Below are positions 18,296 through 28,176 of a DNA stretch of 64,000 nt, piece after piece (positions within the stretch are counted from its first letter, which is position 1; each line of letters begins with the position of its first letter). The notes below the pieces were generated by a model. It saw nothing but the letters and a program-made list of their open reading frames with translations, did not search any database and was not told where the DNA came from. The position numbers and the translations under genes were made by a program. The stretch is from Paludibacteraceae bacterium (GTDB lineage Bacteria; Bacteroidota; Bacteroidia; Bacteroidales; Paludibacteraceae), in assembly GCA_017527495.1 (NCBI GenBank), contig JAFXPY010000025.1, forward strand, positions 35,983 through 99,982, in the 5' to 3' direction.

Positions 18296-19606
18296 TTATT
18301 CTACACTTTCCTTTTTGCTCAAATAATCATCTTTTATCGTCAAACACAAAATCATAAGAATACAATAAATTGTGTTGAACGGACCGGTTAGAAACATGTC
18401 AAACATTGATTGAAACATACTCATCATTGTAAAAAAAACGACAAGCTTCAAACTATTTTTCCCCTTAGAAACAATAACCGGCACAATATATATTGCCAAC
18501 AACAAAAACAGACCTATCAATCCAAATTCCATTAGAGTCTGTATGTATTGGTTATGTGCATCAACATACCATGGTTTCAGAACTAACAGCCAGTTTTTAT
18601 GGGCTTCCGAAACATATTTGGTATTTACTTGATTGAATCGTTCTTGTGCCCCGCTTATTCCATAGCCTACGATAGGTTTTTCTTTTATCAATTCAAAAGC
18701 TGACTTCCAATAAGCCACTCTTGGATCTTCCATTGCCGATCTTAACCCTATTTCGCTCTCCGACAAATCTGCAAAAACCTCTTCTTCCGTTGCTTGAAAA
18801 AACACATCTGCTTTCCAATACAATTTTCTCACAAAAACAAAAATTACAAGTGACACACACACTATGGCGAATAAGACAGAGAGCCATTTAGTTCGTTTAT
18901 AACATTCGTATACTATTGCCATACTGACAATTATCAAAAAACAAGCAAAACCACTTCGTCCTTCGGAAAGCAGCAATATGGCAGAAAGAAAAATGAACAC
19001 AAGAGAGTAAAACAACCACTGAACTTTACTTCTTTTCCTGCCGGAATGGAAAAGCATGTACCACATACCTATTATTGTGGCATTAAGGAAAAAATTAAAT
19101 CCCATGTGAGAATTGACATATTTTTGCCTCATCTCAATGAACAGAAGTGCTCGGTTTTCATCGAAAAAAATACTACCCCAACCTGCCTTCGAACACAAAA
19201 AAATACAAACAACCACACTAACAAACATCATTGCATAAATTATCAACGAACGGCTGTAGTATTTATTCAGTCCTAATAAACCTGCTATTCCAAAACCCAA
19301 CAAAGGAAGCCGTTGCTCTGTTTTATAATGAAAATATTCTCCGCTTCCATCCCACGGATAATACAAATAACCCCACAGAAAAAAAACGATGAGAAGAATA
19401 TAAAATATCTTTTCCTTAGAAAAAGTTATTTTCCACCGCTTTTCGACAACCATCTCAATTGCTAAAGTTACAAAAAACACATATAAACCTATAAACCTAA
19501 ACCAATATGGAATTGGTACAAAATTGAAAATAGACAAACTCAATACCCATAAGAATCCAAAGATATTGAGATAATAGACATATTTATATATTTTCTTTTG
19601 TTGCAT
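18296..19606 (-). CDS. O-antigen ligase/polymerase family membrane protein
   Basis: A 436-residue polytopic inner-membrane protein with about ten hydrophobic segments. A large periplasmic loop at about residues 270-350 contains the Wzy_C/WaaL family pattern PIVGYGISGAQERF and DAHNQYIQTLMEFGLIGL, with the conserved His. It either polymerises O-antigen repeats or ligates polymer to lipid A-core; sequence does not separate these. It is transcribed with the GT2 gene upstream, four bases away. Confidence 0.85.
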   Translation of the reverse strand: MQQKKIYKYVYYLNIFGFLWVLSLSIFNFVPIPYWFRFIGLYVFFVTLAIEMVVEKRWKITFSKEKIFYILLIVFFLWGYLYYPWDGSGEYFHYKTEQRLPLLGFGIAGLLGLNKYYSRSLIIYAMMFVSVVVCIFLCSKAGWGSIFFDENRALLFIEMRQKYVNSHMGFNFFLNATIIGMWYMLFHSGRKRSKVQWLFYSLVFIFLSAILLLSEGRSGFACFLIIVSMAIVYECYKRTKWLSVLFAIVCVSLVIFVFVRKLYWKADVFFQATEEEVFADLSESEIGLRSAMEDPRVAYWKSAFELIKEKPIVGYGISGAQERFNQVNTKYVSEAHKNWLLVLKPWYVDAHNQYIQTLMEFGLIGLFLLLAIYIVPVIVSKGKNSLKLVVFFTMMSMFQSMFDMFLTGPFNTIYCILMILCLTIKDDYLSKKESVE

Positions 19607-19610
19607 TGTA

Positions 19611-20450
19611 CTACATATCTAATTGTCCAAATTTGTGACGTTTATAATGCCACCATCCAAGTATGGTCATCCTTATCTTCGCAAATTTATGGTGAGTGTC
19701 ATAAAGATACATTCGTTTCAAACGCTTGAAATTAGCCTTTTTGTAGTATTCTTTTTCCTCCGGATATAGCCTCATTAGTTCCAAAATATTCCTCTCCATA
19801 TAATAGTAACGCCATACAGGATGATCTAAATAGTGCTTGTTAAACATTTTTGTATGACAAATTCCATTGCCCAAATGATGATTGAGTCGAATGGCAAAGA
19901 CGGTGATTACTCTTTTCCCATATTTTCGCATTCTGCAACAATACTCGCAATCGACCATATCAATAAAAAAATCTTCTCTAAAAGGACCAATGAGTTGAAA
20001 ATCTGCAACCGACATCAAACTTCCGGAAGCCATAACATCAGTTACATCTTTATAGTCGGGATACTTAGACTTGTCAAGTTCTACATGCACAGGCGCAAAA
20101 ATACCAACATTGGGAATGTCACACTGATTGCATTTTTCTATATAGCTCTCAAAACTATCTTCGCCAAAATGACTATCTTGATCCATTGTCAGAACATATT
20201 TAGCATTTTTCCGAATTGCCTCCTCTATTCCTCTATTTTGAGCCGCTGCTATACCTAAATTACTGCCATTAGACAAATAAGTTATATTCTTTAATCCTTT
20301 CAAATATGATTCATGACTGTCTACAGAATTATCAACAACTATCGTTCCGCCAATGTCGCTATGATATGTCAGGATATTCCGCACCATATCTTCTGTTGGA
20401 TTATACCAAATCACAACAGCATAAATCGTTTGTTTCTCAATATTATACAT
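19611..20450 (-). CDS. Glycosyltransferase family 2, rhamnosyltransferase-like
   Basis: Starts with AVVIWYNPTEDMVRNIL, followed by VVDNSVDS near residue 38, and the diagnostic LTMDQDSHFGEDSF near 88-101 seen in rhamnosyltransferase-type GT2 enzymes (DQDS acidic motif). A central MSVADFQLIGPFREDFFIDM segment is also typical. 279 residues, no membrane segment. It lies upstream of the O-antigen ligase gene on the same strand, so both likely act on the same glycan. Confidence 0.85.
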   Translation of the reverse strand: MYNIEKQTIYAVVIWYNPTEDMVRNILTYHSDIGGTIVVDNSVDSHESYLKGLKNITYLSNGSNLGIAAAQNRGIEEAIRKNAKYVLTMDQDSHFGEDSFESYIEKCNQCDIPNVGIFAPVHVELDKSKYPDYKDVTDVMASGSLMSVADFQLIGPFREDFFIDMVDCEYCCRMRKYGKRVITVFAIRLNHHLGNGICHTKMFNKHYLDHPVWRYYYMERNILELMRLYPEEKEYYKKANFKRLKRMYLYDTHHKFAKIRMTILGWWHYKRHKFGQLDM

Positions 20451-20460
20451 AAATACTATT

Positions 20461-22944
20461 TTATAAACTGCTTTTCAAACTTACGACCAATCCTCGCGGT
20501 TGGGTCAGAATATAACCTTTCCCGTCATCGTAGGCATTGCCTGCAAGACGCGAGGCGAAGTCGTAGAGATTGTAAGCTTCTAATTTTATTTCATAAATTC
20601 TTTTATATTTCCTCGTTTTCCAACGATATGATATATTCATATCTATATCTATTGTAGGGTCTGTCCATGATTCCTTGTTCTTCTGTGTGAACAAATCTGC
20701 CACTTCAAGCAAACTTGCTCCACCGGCATTGCTGCGCTGGTAGGTTATTTCTTCATTTGCGGTATAACTTACTTTATATTTCGACCATGTGTTGCCACTC
20801 TGATATTTCACAGCTACTCCAAAATGCCATTGGTTGGTCGGATTGTAAGCCATCATGAGTCGGGCTGTATAAACGGGTAAAAGTTGATGAACTGCATTGT
20901 TGCCTTCTACAAACACTTTATTGTTCGGATTGGCAGACAACTCACTCAGCGTTGAGATGTCCGAAGCCCAGAATCCATTACCTATTGATGTTCCCTGAAA
21001 TACGGTTGTATTGAGCGATGCTGAGAGGTAAAAAAACTTTCCGTTATAGGCATACTTCAAAATATTGGAAATAAAATACGGACTGTTGGTCAGATAATTA
21101 TCACTCTGCAATGGTTGATAGTCAACAACATATTGTTTTACTCCTGATTTGGGGTAGAAAACTCCATTTTCATACGAGCCGTAGTTCTCTGCTACGCCAT
21201 CATAATTTACCGTCCAGTGGTTATAGAATTTCTTTACCTGTGTATTGAATGATATCTCATGCCGCCCGGGGGCGAATTTGATGGGTAAATCAACTACTAT
21301 ATATTGCGGTTGAAGAATTTTGCTGTCTATACTATGATACGCTCCACCTGTTGTTGAATACTCGCGGTCGTATATATATATTGTTCCATTTTGATGGTTT
21401 TTCGACAAAAATCTCATATCATCCATCGTAAATGGTATTCTGAAATTGGCTATTGTCAGTCCGATTTCCAGCACTCTGAGCGGTCGCCAATCAAAAGACA
21501 GTTGTGCCTGCCAGTTGGGTTTTACAATTGGAGTTTGATTGAAATATACGATGCCATCAAAAGTTCCATCAACCTGTGCCTTCATTCCAAAGCGCTTTGT
21601 TCTTCTATAGTGTGCTTCTAATCCAAGCGAGTTTTCGAGCAAGAGTCCGAACATATTTTCGTTTTGCCAACGAATAGTATATAGTGGCGTACTTTCAAGC
21701 GTTCCGGGGAAAGAATATGTGTTCCAGACATTATCTTTGCGAATGTTTGGTGTTACTGCCACAAAAGAGTTATATCCTTCGTAATGCAATCTAAGCCATG
21801 AGGTTATATCGAATTTCAATTTTGCAGAAAAAGACACTTCATGATTCAGCCCTGGCTGCATCCAAGGAGCATAAGCTAATCCATCTGCATCAAAGCTGTT
21901 GCGGTGATAATTATCAAGACCACTTACATAAGCCAAAGCATAAGTTACCCCCATAGTCCATACAGGGTGACGCTCGCCATAGAGCCGATACTTGTTCATG
22001 TTCCATTCCGGGCTTTTGAAATAAACCGAAAGAGAATAATAATCGAGAGTGTATTGTTCGTCGAGATTGTAGCCGAATTGATGTCCCATATTTTGGCGTG
22101 TTGCATTCAGCAGATAATACATCCGGACCATATCGCGGCGTTCGATTTTTCTTCGCTTTGTCGGGATGGCCAACTCTCCATTCAGCTCAACATGATATGT
22201 TATTTTTCTGTTTCTGCCAATATCATTTCCGTCCCAAGCCGCATATTGATTGTAGCCGATATCAAAAACAGCACGATGTCGGAATGTTCGATAATAGTGT
22301 ATAGTCTGTTTGTCCTCATGATTGTACTGTATTTCTCCCTGCAGATGACCGAGAGTGAAACTGCGATTTTCGGGATAGAGTTGATACGCACTTCTTGGCG
22401 CGAAAGCCCCGGGATCGGGTCCTCCAAACGACCCGCCCACATCGCCTGCCAAAGAATAGAAATTGGCATCGTCATTTGCTACACGATTAATTTCAAATTT
22501 AGACTGATAGGTGTCTATTGTCAGATTATTGTAGCACATATTCGGACGATAGAAACTAACGCCGGGCAACACGCGACTGTCTATTCTGAATCCGTCAAGA
22601 TAAAAACGATTCATGCGATAGGAATTTCCCATGACGGACATATAATGTACTTGAGCGTCATTGGCCAATCCACTTGCGTCAGTAAAGAAATTGACATAGT
22701 CGGATTGTTTGTCTAAATACTGCATAAGAGAACCGGAGTGCAGACAAAGACCAAACCATTCTGCCCCTACACTATCAACTCCGAAAACCGGAAATTGCAT
22801 GTCATAGACATGTACGCCGACAGTTTGTTCATATCCCCAACGCTGACTCCATGTTGACTGCGTTATAGTCCGTGCTTGACTAAAAGCATTGATTGTTAGC
22901 AACAAAAAGGCATACAGCAATATGTGTTTTTTTTGTTCCCTCAC
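20461..22944 (-). CDS. TonB-receptor-like outer-membrane beta-barrel protein (copy 1)
   Basis: An 827-residue secreted protein with signal peptide (residues 1-22). It resembles TonB-dependent receptors: a short plug-like region with NSYRMNRFYLDGFRIDSR near 105-125, then a long stretch of alternating aromatic and polar strands, and a C-terminal NLYDFASRL ... RGLVVSLKSSL. No obvious TonB box, no carboxypeptidase-like N-terminal domain and no SusD partner nearby. It is a paralogue of the next gene upstream (shared patterns RIDxR, YRPNM, TTGGAYHSID, HYEGYNS, NLYDF), with which it overlaps by one base. The ligand is unknown. Confidence 0.65.
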   Translation of the reverse strand: MREQKKHILLYAFLLLTINAFSQARTITQSTWSQRWGYEQTVGVHVYDMQFPVFGVDSVGAEWFGLCLHSGSLMQYLDKQSDYVNFFTDASGLANDAQVHYMSVMGNSYRMNRFYLDGFRIDSRVLPGVSFYRPNMCYNNLTIDTYQSKFEINRVANDDANFYSLAGDVGGSFGGPDPGAFAPRSAYQLYPENRSFTLGHLQGEIQYNHEDKQTIHYYRTFRHRAVFDIGYNQYAAWDGNDIGRNRKITYHVELNGELAIPTKRRKIERRDMVRMYYLLNATRQNMGHQFGYNLDEQYTLDYYSLSVYFKSPEWNMNKYRLYGERHPVWTMGVTYALAYVSGLDNYHRNSFDADGLAYAPWMQPGLNHEVSFSAKLKFDITSWLRLHYEGYNSFVAVTPNIRKDNVWNTYSFPGTLESTPLYTIRWQNENMFGLLLENSLGLEAHYRRTKRFGMKAQVDGTFDGIVYFNQTPIVKPNWQAQLSFDWRPLRVLEIGLTIANFRIPFTMDDMRFLSKNHQNGTIYIYDREYSTTGGAYHSIDSKILQPQYIVVDLPIKFAPGRHEISFNTQVKKFYNHWTVNYDGVAENYGSYENGVFYPKSGVKQYVVDYQPLQSDNYLTNSPYFISNILKYAYNGKFFYLSASLNTTVFQGTSIGNGFWASDISTLSELSANPNNKVFVEGNNAVHQLLPVYTARLMMAYNPTNQWHFGVAVKYQSGNTWSKYKVSYTANEEITYQRSNAGGASLLEVADLFTQKNKESWTDPTIDIDMNISYRWKTRKYKRIYEIKLEAYNLYDFASRLAGNAYDDGKGYILTQPRGLVVSLKSSL

Positions 22945-25394
22945 TACAATTCAAACATTAGGTGTGCCATTAATCCCCGCGGAATAGTGAGCATGAGCGC
23001 ATCACGATTGCCGCCTTGATTGTTTTCTATAAACGTATATTCGGCATATTCTGAGCCAAAATCGTAGAGATTATATCCGTAGAGTTGTATCATCCAGCGT
23101 TTCTGACCGATATGTCCTTTGTAGGCAAGATTGAAGTCCAAATTGAAGAACGAGTCTTTCCTGCTTCCGAAATTGCCATCGGAAGGATTGGTGCCTTTCG
23201 ACCTACGGTTCCACAATGCTACTTGGGTGTGATTGTTTTGGTCGGGTTCGAATTGGTAGCTGAAACTTGAGAAAGGCTGACCATCGGCAAACTTGAATGT
23301 CATTCCGATTTGCCATTCGTCCGTTATGTTATAAGCCACCATTATTCTGCCGAGATAGGCTTTGTCTTGGTCGATACGTCCTACTTGCTTATAGATTGAA
23401 GGTCCGGAATTCATGGTTACAAGTTTCATGTTAGGGTTGGCTTGCGATTCGCTCAGCATACCTATGTTGTTGTGTATTGGTCCGTTGCCCAAAGCTGCGA
23501 CGCCTGAGCCCATAAATGATTGCCAAGAGAGCATAACATACACTTTTTTGCCTGTGTAGGAATATTTAATCATGTTAGATGCCCACCATGCCGTGTTGGT
23601 AAAGAAGCCTGAGCCTAACTCTTCCGGTTGCTGATAGTTGACAACATAATTTTGCGTACCACCATTGAGGAAATAAATCATGTCAGTCTGCTCTTGATCT
23701 GCAACTTGAGTAGGCTGATAGTAGCCATAATTATCAGCTCCTGTGTCAAAGCGAGTGGTCCAGAGGTGGTAGAATTTTTTGTATGATGAGAGTATTGCTA
23801 TTTCATGGCGTCGCTCTTTGCCGAAACGGAATGAGATAGGGATGTCTATCAATGCGTACGAAGGTTGCCACACATGTTTGTCGAGGCTATGATAGGCGCC
23901 ACCTGTTGTAGCAAATAAAGTGCCGTCAGGATAGGTTATCGTTCCGTTGAGATAGTCGTTGGAAAAATAACGCAGAGTCTCAATATTGAACGCAATGCGA
24001 TAATTGGCGATATTAAAACCTATTTGGAACCAGTCAGTAGGGTGAATATCAACACCTATTTTTGCTTGCCAATTAGGGCGAACAAAAGACTTGCCTTTGC
24101 CTAAGAGAACACCATCCAGAGTGGCATCTACATTTGCAGTCAGGCGCAGGTAATCAAGCGGCTGATAGTCAAAGTTCAAACCAAGAGTATTCTCAAGTAT
24201 TCCGCCACTGAAATTATTTGACTGCCAATTGATTCGATAAAGGTCGTAATTTTCGTTGCCAAACAATGATTTCCAAACGACTTGATTAGTCCATTTTTTT
24301 TCGTCGGGGTCGAAAGATATCATTGAATTATAGCCCTCGTAGTGTAAGCTGAGCCATGGCAGAAATTGGTGATTAAGTGTGGCGGAGAAATCAAGTTCGT
24401 TGGTTGCTCCATTAGGCATCCATACCTCAAAGGCTTCTCCGTCTTGGTCAACGATATTGCGAGTAAAGGTATTGTCTCTACGATGTGTGTTAGTTGCCCA
24501 TGTAACGCCGGCGGTCCAATGAGTATGAGCAGCTCTAACCAAATTGGTCAGATAGAGCGAACCTGTATATGTATTATTCACGAGCACCTCATTGGGGTTG
24601 TAATTAAATTCACTACCCATCGCGCTACGGTGAGATATATTGAGCAAATAATTGAGTGCAATGGCAGTATCGGCTTGTCCGAGGGGCAATCTACCATCAG
24701 CCTGCACTTTCCAATAAGGGTCATTATAGAGTCCGTATATACCTTGCTCGTTTAGAGCCACTATACGGCGCAATCCTCCATTGGCATAGAGATGCTGACG
24801 ATAGGTACGCGTTTTGTCGCTGTTGGGAATTGCGTATTGCAACTCTACTTCACCGGCACCGGCGAGATGACTTCTATAGTCGCGAATATCCAGTCCGGCT
24901 TGCGGATAAAGCGAACGCTCAACAGCAGAGGGATGCATTATTGCATTTGTTCCGGGAGAGATACCTCCAAGACCTCCAATGTTATAAGTGGCAGAAACAA
25001 AATTTTTATCGCTGGCATTGAATAAATTGACCGAGCCTTCATGAGTGTCAAGCACAAGAGTGTTGTACATCATATTCGGGCGATAAATAGTTGACCCGGC
25101 CGTGAAACGTTGGTCAATACGGAAACCATTTTGATAGATACGATTCCACTGGAAGTTGTTGCCTTGAATTGAGAGCACCATTTGGTCGGCATTGTCCCAA
25201 CGCCCTACAGTTTGAATTTGATACACTGTATAGTCGTTGATATTGTCAAGATAGTGCGACAACTGGCCTTGATGATACCACTGTTCGAACCATGTGTTTT
25301 TTGTTGTATCAACGCCTGTGGCAGGGAAATCAGTAGCGCCCAACAGTGCCACGACCAGAACATTGAGGGCTATCATGGTGAGAGTTTTTTTCAT
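22944..25394 (-). CDS. TonB-receptor-like outer-membrane beta-barrel protein (copy 2)
   Basis: I place the start at the ATG at 25394, giving 816 residues with a signal peptide (MKKTLTMIALNVLVVALLGA); the longer open frame runs through the promoter and the divergent dapB gene and is not real. The plug-like part shows GNNFQWNRIYQNGFRIDQR near 75-95, followed by barrel strands and an ending NLYDFGSEYAEY ... RGLMAHLMFEL. It shares many blocks with copy 1, so the pair arose by tandem duplication. Its own Bacteroidetes-type promoter is on the minus strand. Substrate unknown; could be a siderophore, peptide or glycan receptor. Confidence 0.65.
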   Translation of the reverse strand: MKKTLTMIALNVLVVALLGATDFPATGVDTTKNTWFEQWYHQGQLSHYLDNINDYTVYQIQTVGRWDNADQMVLSIQGNNFQWNRIYQNGFRIDQRFTAGSTIYRPNMMYNTLVLDTHEGSVNLFNASDKNFVSATYNIGGLGGISPGTNAIMHPSAVERSLYPQAGLDIRDYRSHLAGAGEVELQYAIPNSDKTRTYRQHLYANGGLRRIVALNEQGIYGLYNDPYWKVQADGRLPLGQADTAIALNYLLNISHRSAMGSEFNYNPNEVLVNNTYTGSLYLTNLVRAAHTHWTAGVTWATNTHRRDNTFTRNIVDQDGEAFEVWMPNGATNELDFSATLNHQFLPWLSLHYEGYNSMISFDPDEKKWTNQVVWKSLFGNENYDLYRINWQSNNFSGGILENTLGLNFDYQPLDYLRLTANVDATLDGVLLGKGKSFVRPNWQAKIGVDIHPTDWFQIGFNIANYRIAFNIETLRYFSNDYLNGTITYPDGTLFATTGGAYHSLDKHVWQPSYALIDIPISFRFGKERRHEIAILSSYKKFYHLWTTRFDTGADNYGYYQPTQVADQEQTDMIYFLNGGTQNYVVNYQQPEELGSGFFTNTAWWASNMIKYSYTGKKVYVMLSWQSFMGSGVAALGNGPIHNNIGMLSESQANPNMKLVTMNSGPSIYKQVGRIDQDKAYLGRIMVAYNITDEWQIGMTFKFADGQPFSSFSYQFEPDQNNHTQVALWNRRSKGTNPSDGNFGSRKDSFFNLDFNLAYKGHIGQKRWMIQLYGYNLYDFGSEYAEYTFIENNQGGNRDALMLTIPRGLMAHLMFEL

Positions 25395-25414
25395 GCTTTT
25401 TTCATTCAAACTTG

Positions 25415-25445
25415 CAAAGATAACATAATTTCTGCAAAAAACAAA
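25415..25445 (-). promoter_or_regulatory. Promoter for the TonB-receptor-like pair
   Basis: On the minus strand TTTG (25445-25442), 19 bases, then TATCTTTG (25422-25415). It is back to back with the dapB promoter in a 118-base divergent region. Confidence 0.7.
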
Positions 25446-25454
25446 AAAAATAGT

Positions 25455-25486
25455 GTTGCTACATTCAAAAAAAAGCAGTAATTTTG
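25455..25486 (+). promoter_or_regulatory. Promoter for dapB operon
   Basis: TTG at 25455-25457, a 21-base spacer and TAATTTTG at 25479-25486. It supports the dapB start at 25513 instead of the upstream TTG/ATG options. Confidence 0.7.
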
Positions 25487-25512
25487 CCAAAATTTGTAGT
25501 AAAGCAAAAAAT

Positions 25513-26190
25513 ATGTTGATTAACATTGTCGGATATGGTAAAATGGGGCATGTTGTGGAACGCATAGCCAAAGAGCGCGGACACCAAATTGGCGTAATCA
25601 TTGACCTCAATAATGCTTCAGATATTGATTCCGATAAGTTTCGCAGTGCCGACGTCGTGATTGAATTTTCCACGCCTCACACGGCGAAAGAAAACATTAT
25701 GTCTGTGTGGCAACAAGGCTTGCCTATTGTGAGCGGGACAACAGGCTGGGATATTGAGCAACTGAAATTCGACTTTCCGCAGCCGAGACAATCTCTGCTT
25801 TGGTCGTCAAATTTCAGCATAGGTGTGAACCTATTCTTTGAACTCAACAAGCGAATGGCAGAGCTGATTAAGCCCTACAAACAATACACAGCTTCAATAA
25901 CGGAAATTCACCATATTCACAAACTTGATGCACCAAGCGGAACAGCAAAGACAATGGCACAAGACATCGCGCCTATTCTTGGCTATCAACCGCAGATTGA
26001 AAGCATAAGGGAAGGTGAAGTGCCGGGTACTCACACAATAACTTACGACAGCAGTGTTGACACACTGACGATACGACACGAGGCAAAAAGTCGAGACGGC
26101 TTTGCTCTCGGTGCTGTTATTGCTGCCGAATGGTTGGTTGATCAACCTACCGATTATTATTCAATGCAAGACATGTTAAACATCAGATAA
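25513..26190 (+). CDS. dapB: 4-hydroxy-tetrahydrodipicolinate reductase
   Basis: Reduces hydroxy-tetrahydrodipicolinate with NAD(P)H in lysine and diaminopimelate synthesis. The N-terminal Rossmann motif is VGYGKMGHVVER near residues 5-16; VSGTTGW near 73-79 and the substrate motif EIHHIHKLDAPSGTAKTMA near 128-146 with catalytic His and Lys identify DapB. 225 residues is on the short side, as in other Bacteroidetes. First gene of a tight operon with lepB and the WbqC-like gene. Confidence 0.95.
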   Translation: MLINIVGYGKMGHVVERIAKERGHQIGVIIDLNNASDIDSDKFRSADVVIEFSTPHTAKENIMSVWQQGLPIVSGTTGWDIEQLKFDFPQPRQSLLWSSNFSIGVNLFFELNKRMAELIKPYKQYTASITEIHHIHKLDAPSGTAKTMAQDIAPILGYQPQIESIREGEVPGTHTITYDSSVDTLTIRHEAKSRDGFALGAVIAAEWLVDQPTDYYSMQDMLNIR

Positions 26191-26193
26191 AAA

Positions 26194-27612
26194 ATGAATA
26201 TGAGCATAAAAGAACGATTTGATAAGCCGAGAAAACAATACATTAAAGCCACTATATGGGGAATTTTGTACATCCTTTTCATTGCATGGGTAGGCAATTG
26301 GTGGTGGCTTCTGTTGCTTCCTTTGATATTTGACGCTTTTGTAACAAACTATATTCCGTGGGACTGGTGGAAAAAATACAAACCTGCGGGAAAAGGCGAG
26401 CCTGCCAATCCACAAGCCAACCAGACTCTCTACAAGATTTGCAGCTGGGTAGATGCTATTGTTTTTGCTCTGGTTGCTGTTTATTTCATAAATCTTTATT
26501 TATTCCAAAACTATCAGATTCCGAGTTCAAGTTTGGAAAAATCATTGCTCACGGGTGATTTTTTGTATGTGAGCAAAGCCGCCTATGGACCGCGCGTCCC
26601 GAACACCCCACTCTCTTTTCCGCTTGTACAACATACCTTCCCTTGGGGACACAAATCATATATTGAAAAACCGCAATGGGGATATCGCCGTTTGGCAGGT
26701 ATGGAAGATATACAACGCGAACAAATCGTGGTATTCAATTTTCCTGCCGGTGATACTGTGTGTCAGAAAGTACAAAACCCTGATTACTACACTCTTTGTC
26801 AGCAATATGGCAGAGACATGGTATGGTCAAGACCTGATGTATTCGGCGAGATAATATGGCGCCCTGTTGACCGTCGCGAGAATTATGTAAAACGCTGCGT
26901 CGGTCTCCCCGGCGACACGCTGCAAATCATTGACAACCAAATCTATATCAATGGCGAAATATTAGCCGACCACGAGGGAGTACAATACAATTATTTCATA
27001 CAAACCAACGGCAATACACTGTCGCATAAATTATTCGACGAGTTAGGAATCTCAAAAGACGACCGCCAAATTGTGAATAACCCGCAATTAATTACTTTCT
27101 TAGGTCTCTCTACAGACAAATCTATCTACCACTTGCCGCTGACCAAAGCGATGAAGCAAAATCTTGAGAACCGCACAGACATTGACACCATTGTCATTGA
27201 GCCGGCAGAACTATCCGGCCATGCTTACCCTTGGGGACATACAGAATGGACACGCGATAATTATGGTCCGATTTACCTGCCTAAACGCGGAGAGACAGTT
27301 GAAATCAATGCCGACAACTTTTGGTTCTACCAGCATTGCATACACAATTACGAATTGCAGGACATACAGTTCAAAGACTCAACGGTATATATCAATGGTG
27401 AAAAAGCCAACAACTACACATTCAAGATGGACTACTACTGGATGATGGGCGACAACAGACATAACTCAGCCGACTCACGATTCTGGGGACCTGTTCCTGA
27501 AGACCATATCGTTGGGCGTCCTCGCTTTATTTGGTTGTCAATCGACAAAGACAAGCCTTGGTTCAAAGGGCATATTCGTTGGAATCGTTTATTCACCTCT
27601 GCTCAAAAATAA
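26194..27612 (+). CDS. lepB: Signal peptidase I
   Basis: Inner-membrane serine protease that removes signal peptides. Hydrophobic segments lie near residues 15-55 and 85-103. The catalytic serine is Ser113 in IPSSSLEKSL and the general base is Lys233 in NYVKRCVGLPGD; the C-terminal box MGDNRHNSADSRFWG is near 420. The protein is long (472 residues) because of large insertions between the catalytic boxes, which is usual for Bacteroidetes LepB. Follows dapB by three bases. Confidence 0.93.
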   Translation: MNMSIKERFDKPRKQYIKATIWGILYILFIAWVGNWWWLLLLPLIFDAFVTNYIPWDWWKKYKPAGKGEPANPQANQTLYKICSWVDAIVFALVAVYFINLYLFQNYQIPSSSLEKSLLTGDFLYVSKAAYGPRVPNTPLSFPLVQHTFPWGHKSYIEKPQWGYRRLAGMEDIQREQIVVFNFPAGDTVCQKVQNPDYYTLCQQYGRDMVWSRPDVFGEIIWRPVDRRENYVKRCVGLPGDTLQIIDNQIYINGEILADHEGVQYNYFIQTNGNTLSHKLFDELGISKDDRQIVNNPQLITFLGLSTDKSIYHLPLTKAMKQNLENRTDIDTIVIEPAELSGHAYPWGHTEWTRDNYGPIYLPKRGETVEINADNFWFYQHCIHNYELQDIQFKDSTVYINGEKANNYTFKMDYYWMMGDNRHNSADSRFWGPVPEDHIVGRPRFIWLSIDKDKPWFKGHIRWNRLFTSAQK

Positions 27613-28176
27613 GTGATTTACAACACTACATATTTAGGCTCTGTAGGTTACTATCGTCATTGGCTGAACGACACTGACGCACTGATTGAACAATGGGAGA
27701 CATATCCCAAACAGACAGAACGCAATCGTTGTGCAATACTGGGAGCTAATGGCATACAGCAACTGACAATACCTGTTGAGAGAAGTCATGGCGAAAAAAT
27801 ATATACGCGCGATATACGCATCACCTACCAGCAGAAATGGCAGCACCAACACTGGCAAGCAATCAGAAGTGCATACCAACATAGTGCTTTCTACGATTAC
27901 TATGCCGATTTTTTCTTGCCATTCTACACAAAAGAGTATCGTTTTTTGCTCGACTTCAACGCTCAACTGATGGATGTCGTACTTCAACTTCTTGAAAAAG
28001 ACAAAAACATCATGTTCACTACCGACTATATTGGAATAAATTTTGCAGATAGTGAGACATATCAAAAACCTTACTATCAAGTATTTCGAGATAAATTTAG
28101 TTTTCAGAAAGATTTAAGTATAATTGACCTTCTTTTCAATGAAGGTCCTGAAGCATATAAATGGTTAAAAGAATAA
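27613..28176 (+). CDS. WbqC-like family protein
   Basis: A 187-residue protein of the WbqC family, named for a gene in an O-antigen cluster but without established function. Diagnostic patterns are YLGSVGYYRHWLN near the start, RNRCAILGANGIQQLTIPVE near 34-53, and HWQAIRSAYQHSAFYDYYAD near 78-97. The start is GTG directly abutting the lepB stop, and ilvE begins one base after its stop, so it sits inside a housekeeping operon. Confidence 0.82.
   Translation: MIYNTTYLGSVGYYRHWLNDTDALIEQWETYPKQTERNRCAILGANGIQQLTIPVERSHGEKIYTRDIRITYQQKWQHQHWQAIRSAYQHSAFYDYYADFFLPFYTKEYRFLLDFNAQLMDVVLQLLEKDKNIMFTTDYIGINFADSETYQKPYYQVFRDKFSFQKDLSIIDLLFNEGPEAYKWLKE

Noticed and set aside
21904..22716. 270-residue plus-strand open frame
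   Set aside because: It is antisense to a well-supported outer-membrane protein and has no recognised motif.
25395..25673. N-terminal extension of the minus-strand barrel gene by 93 residues
   Set aside because: It runs through the two divergent promoters and overlaps dapB, and the signal peptide begins at 25394.
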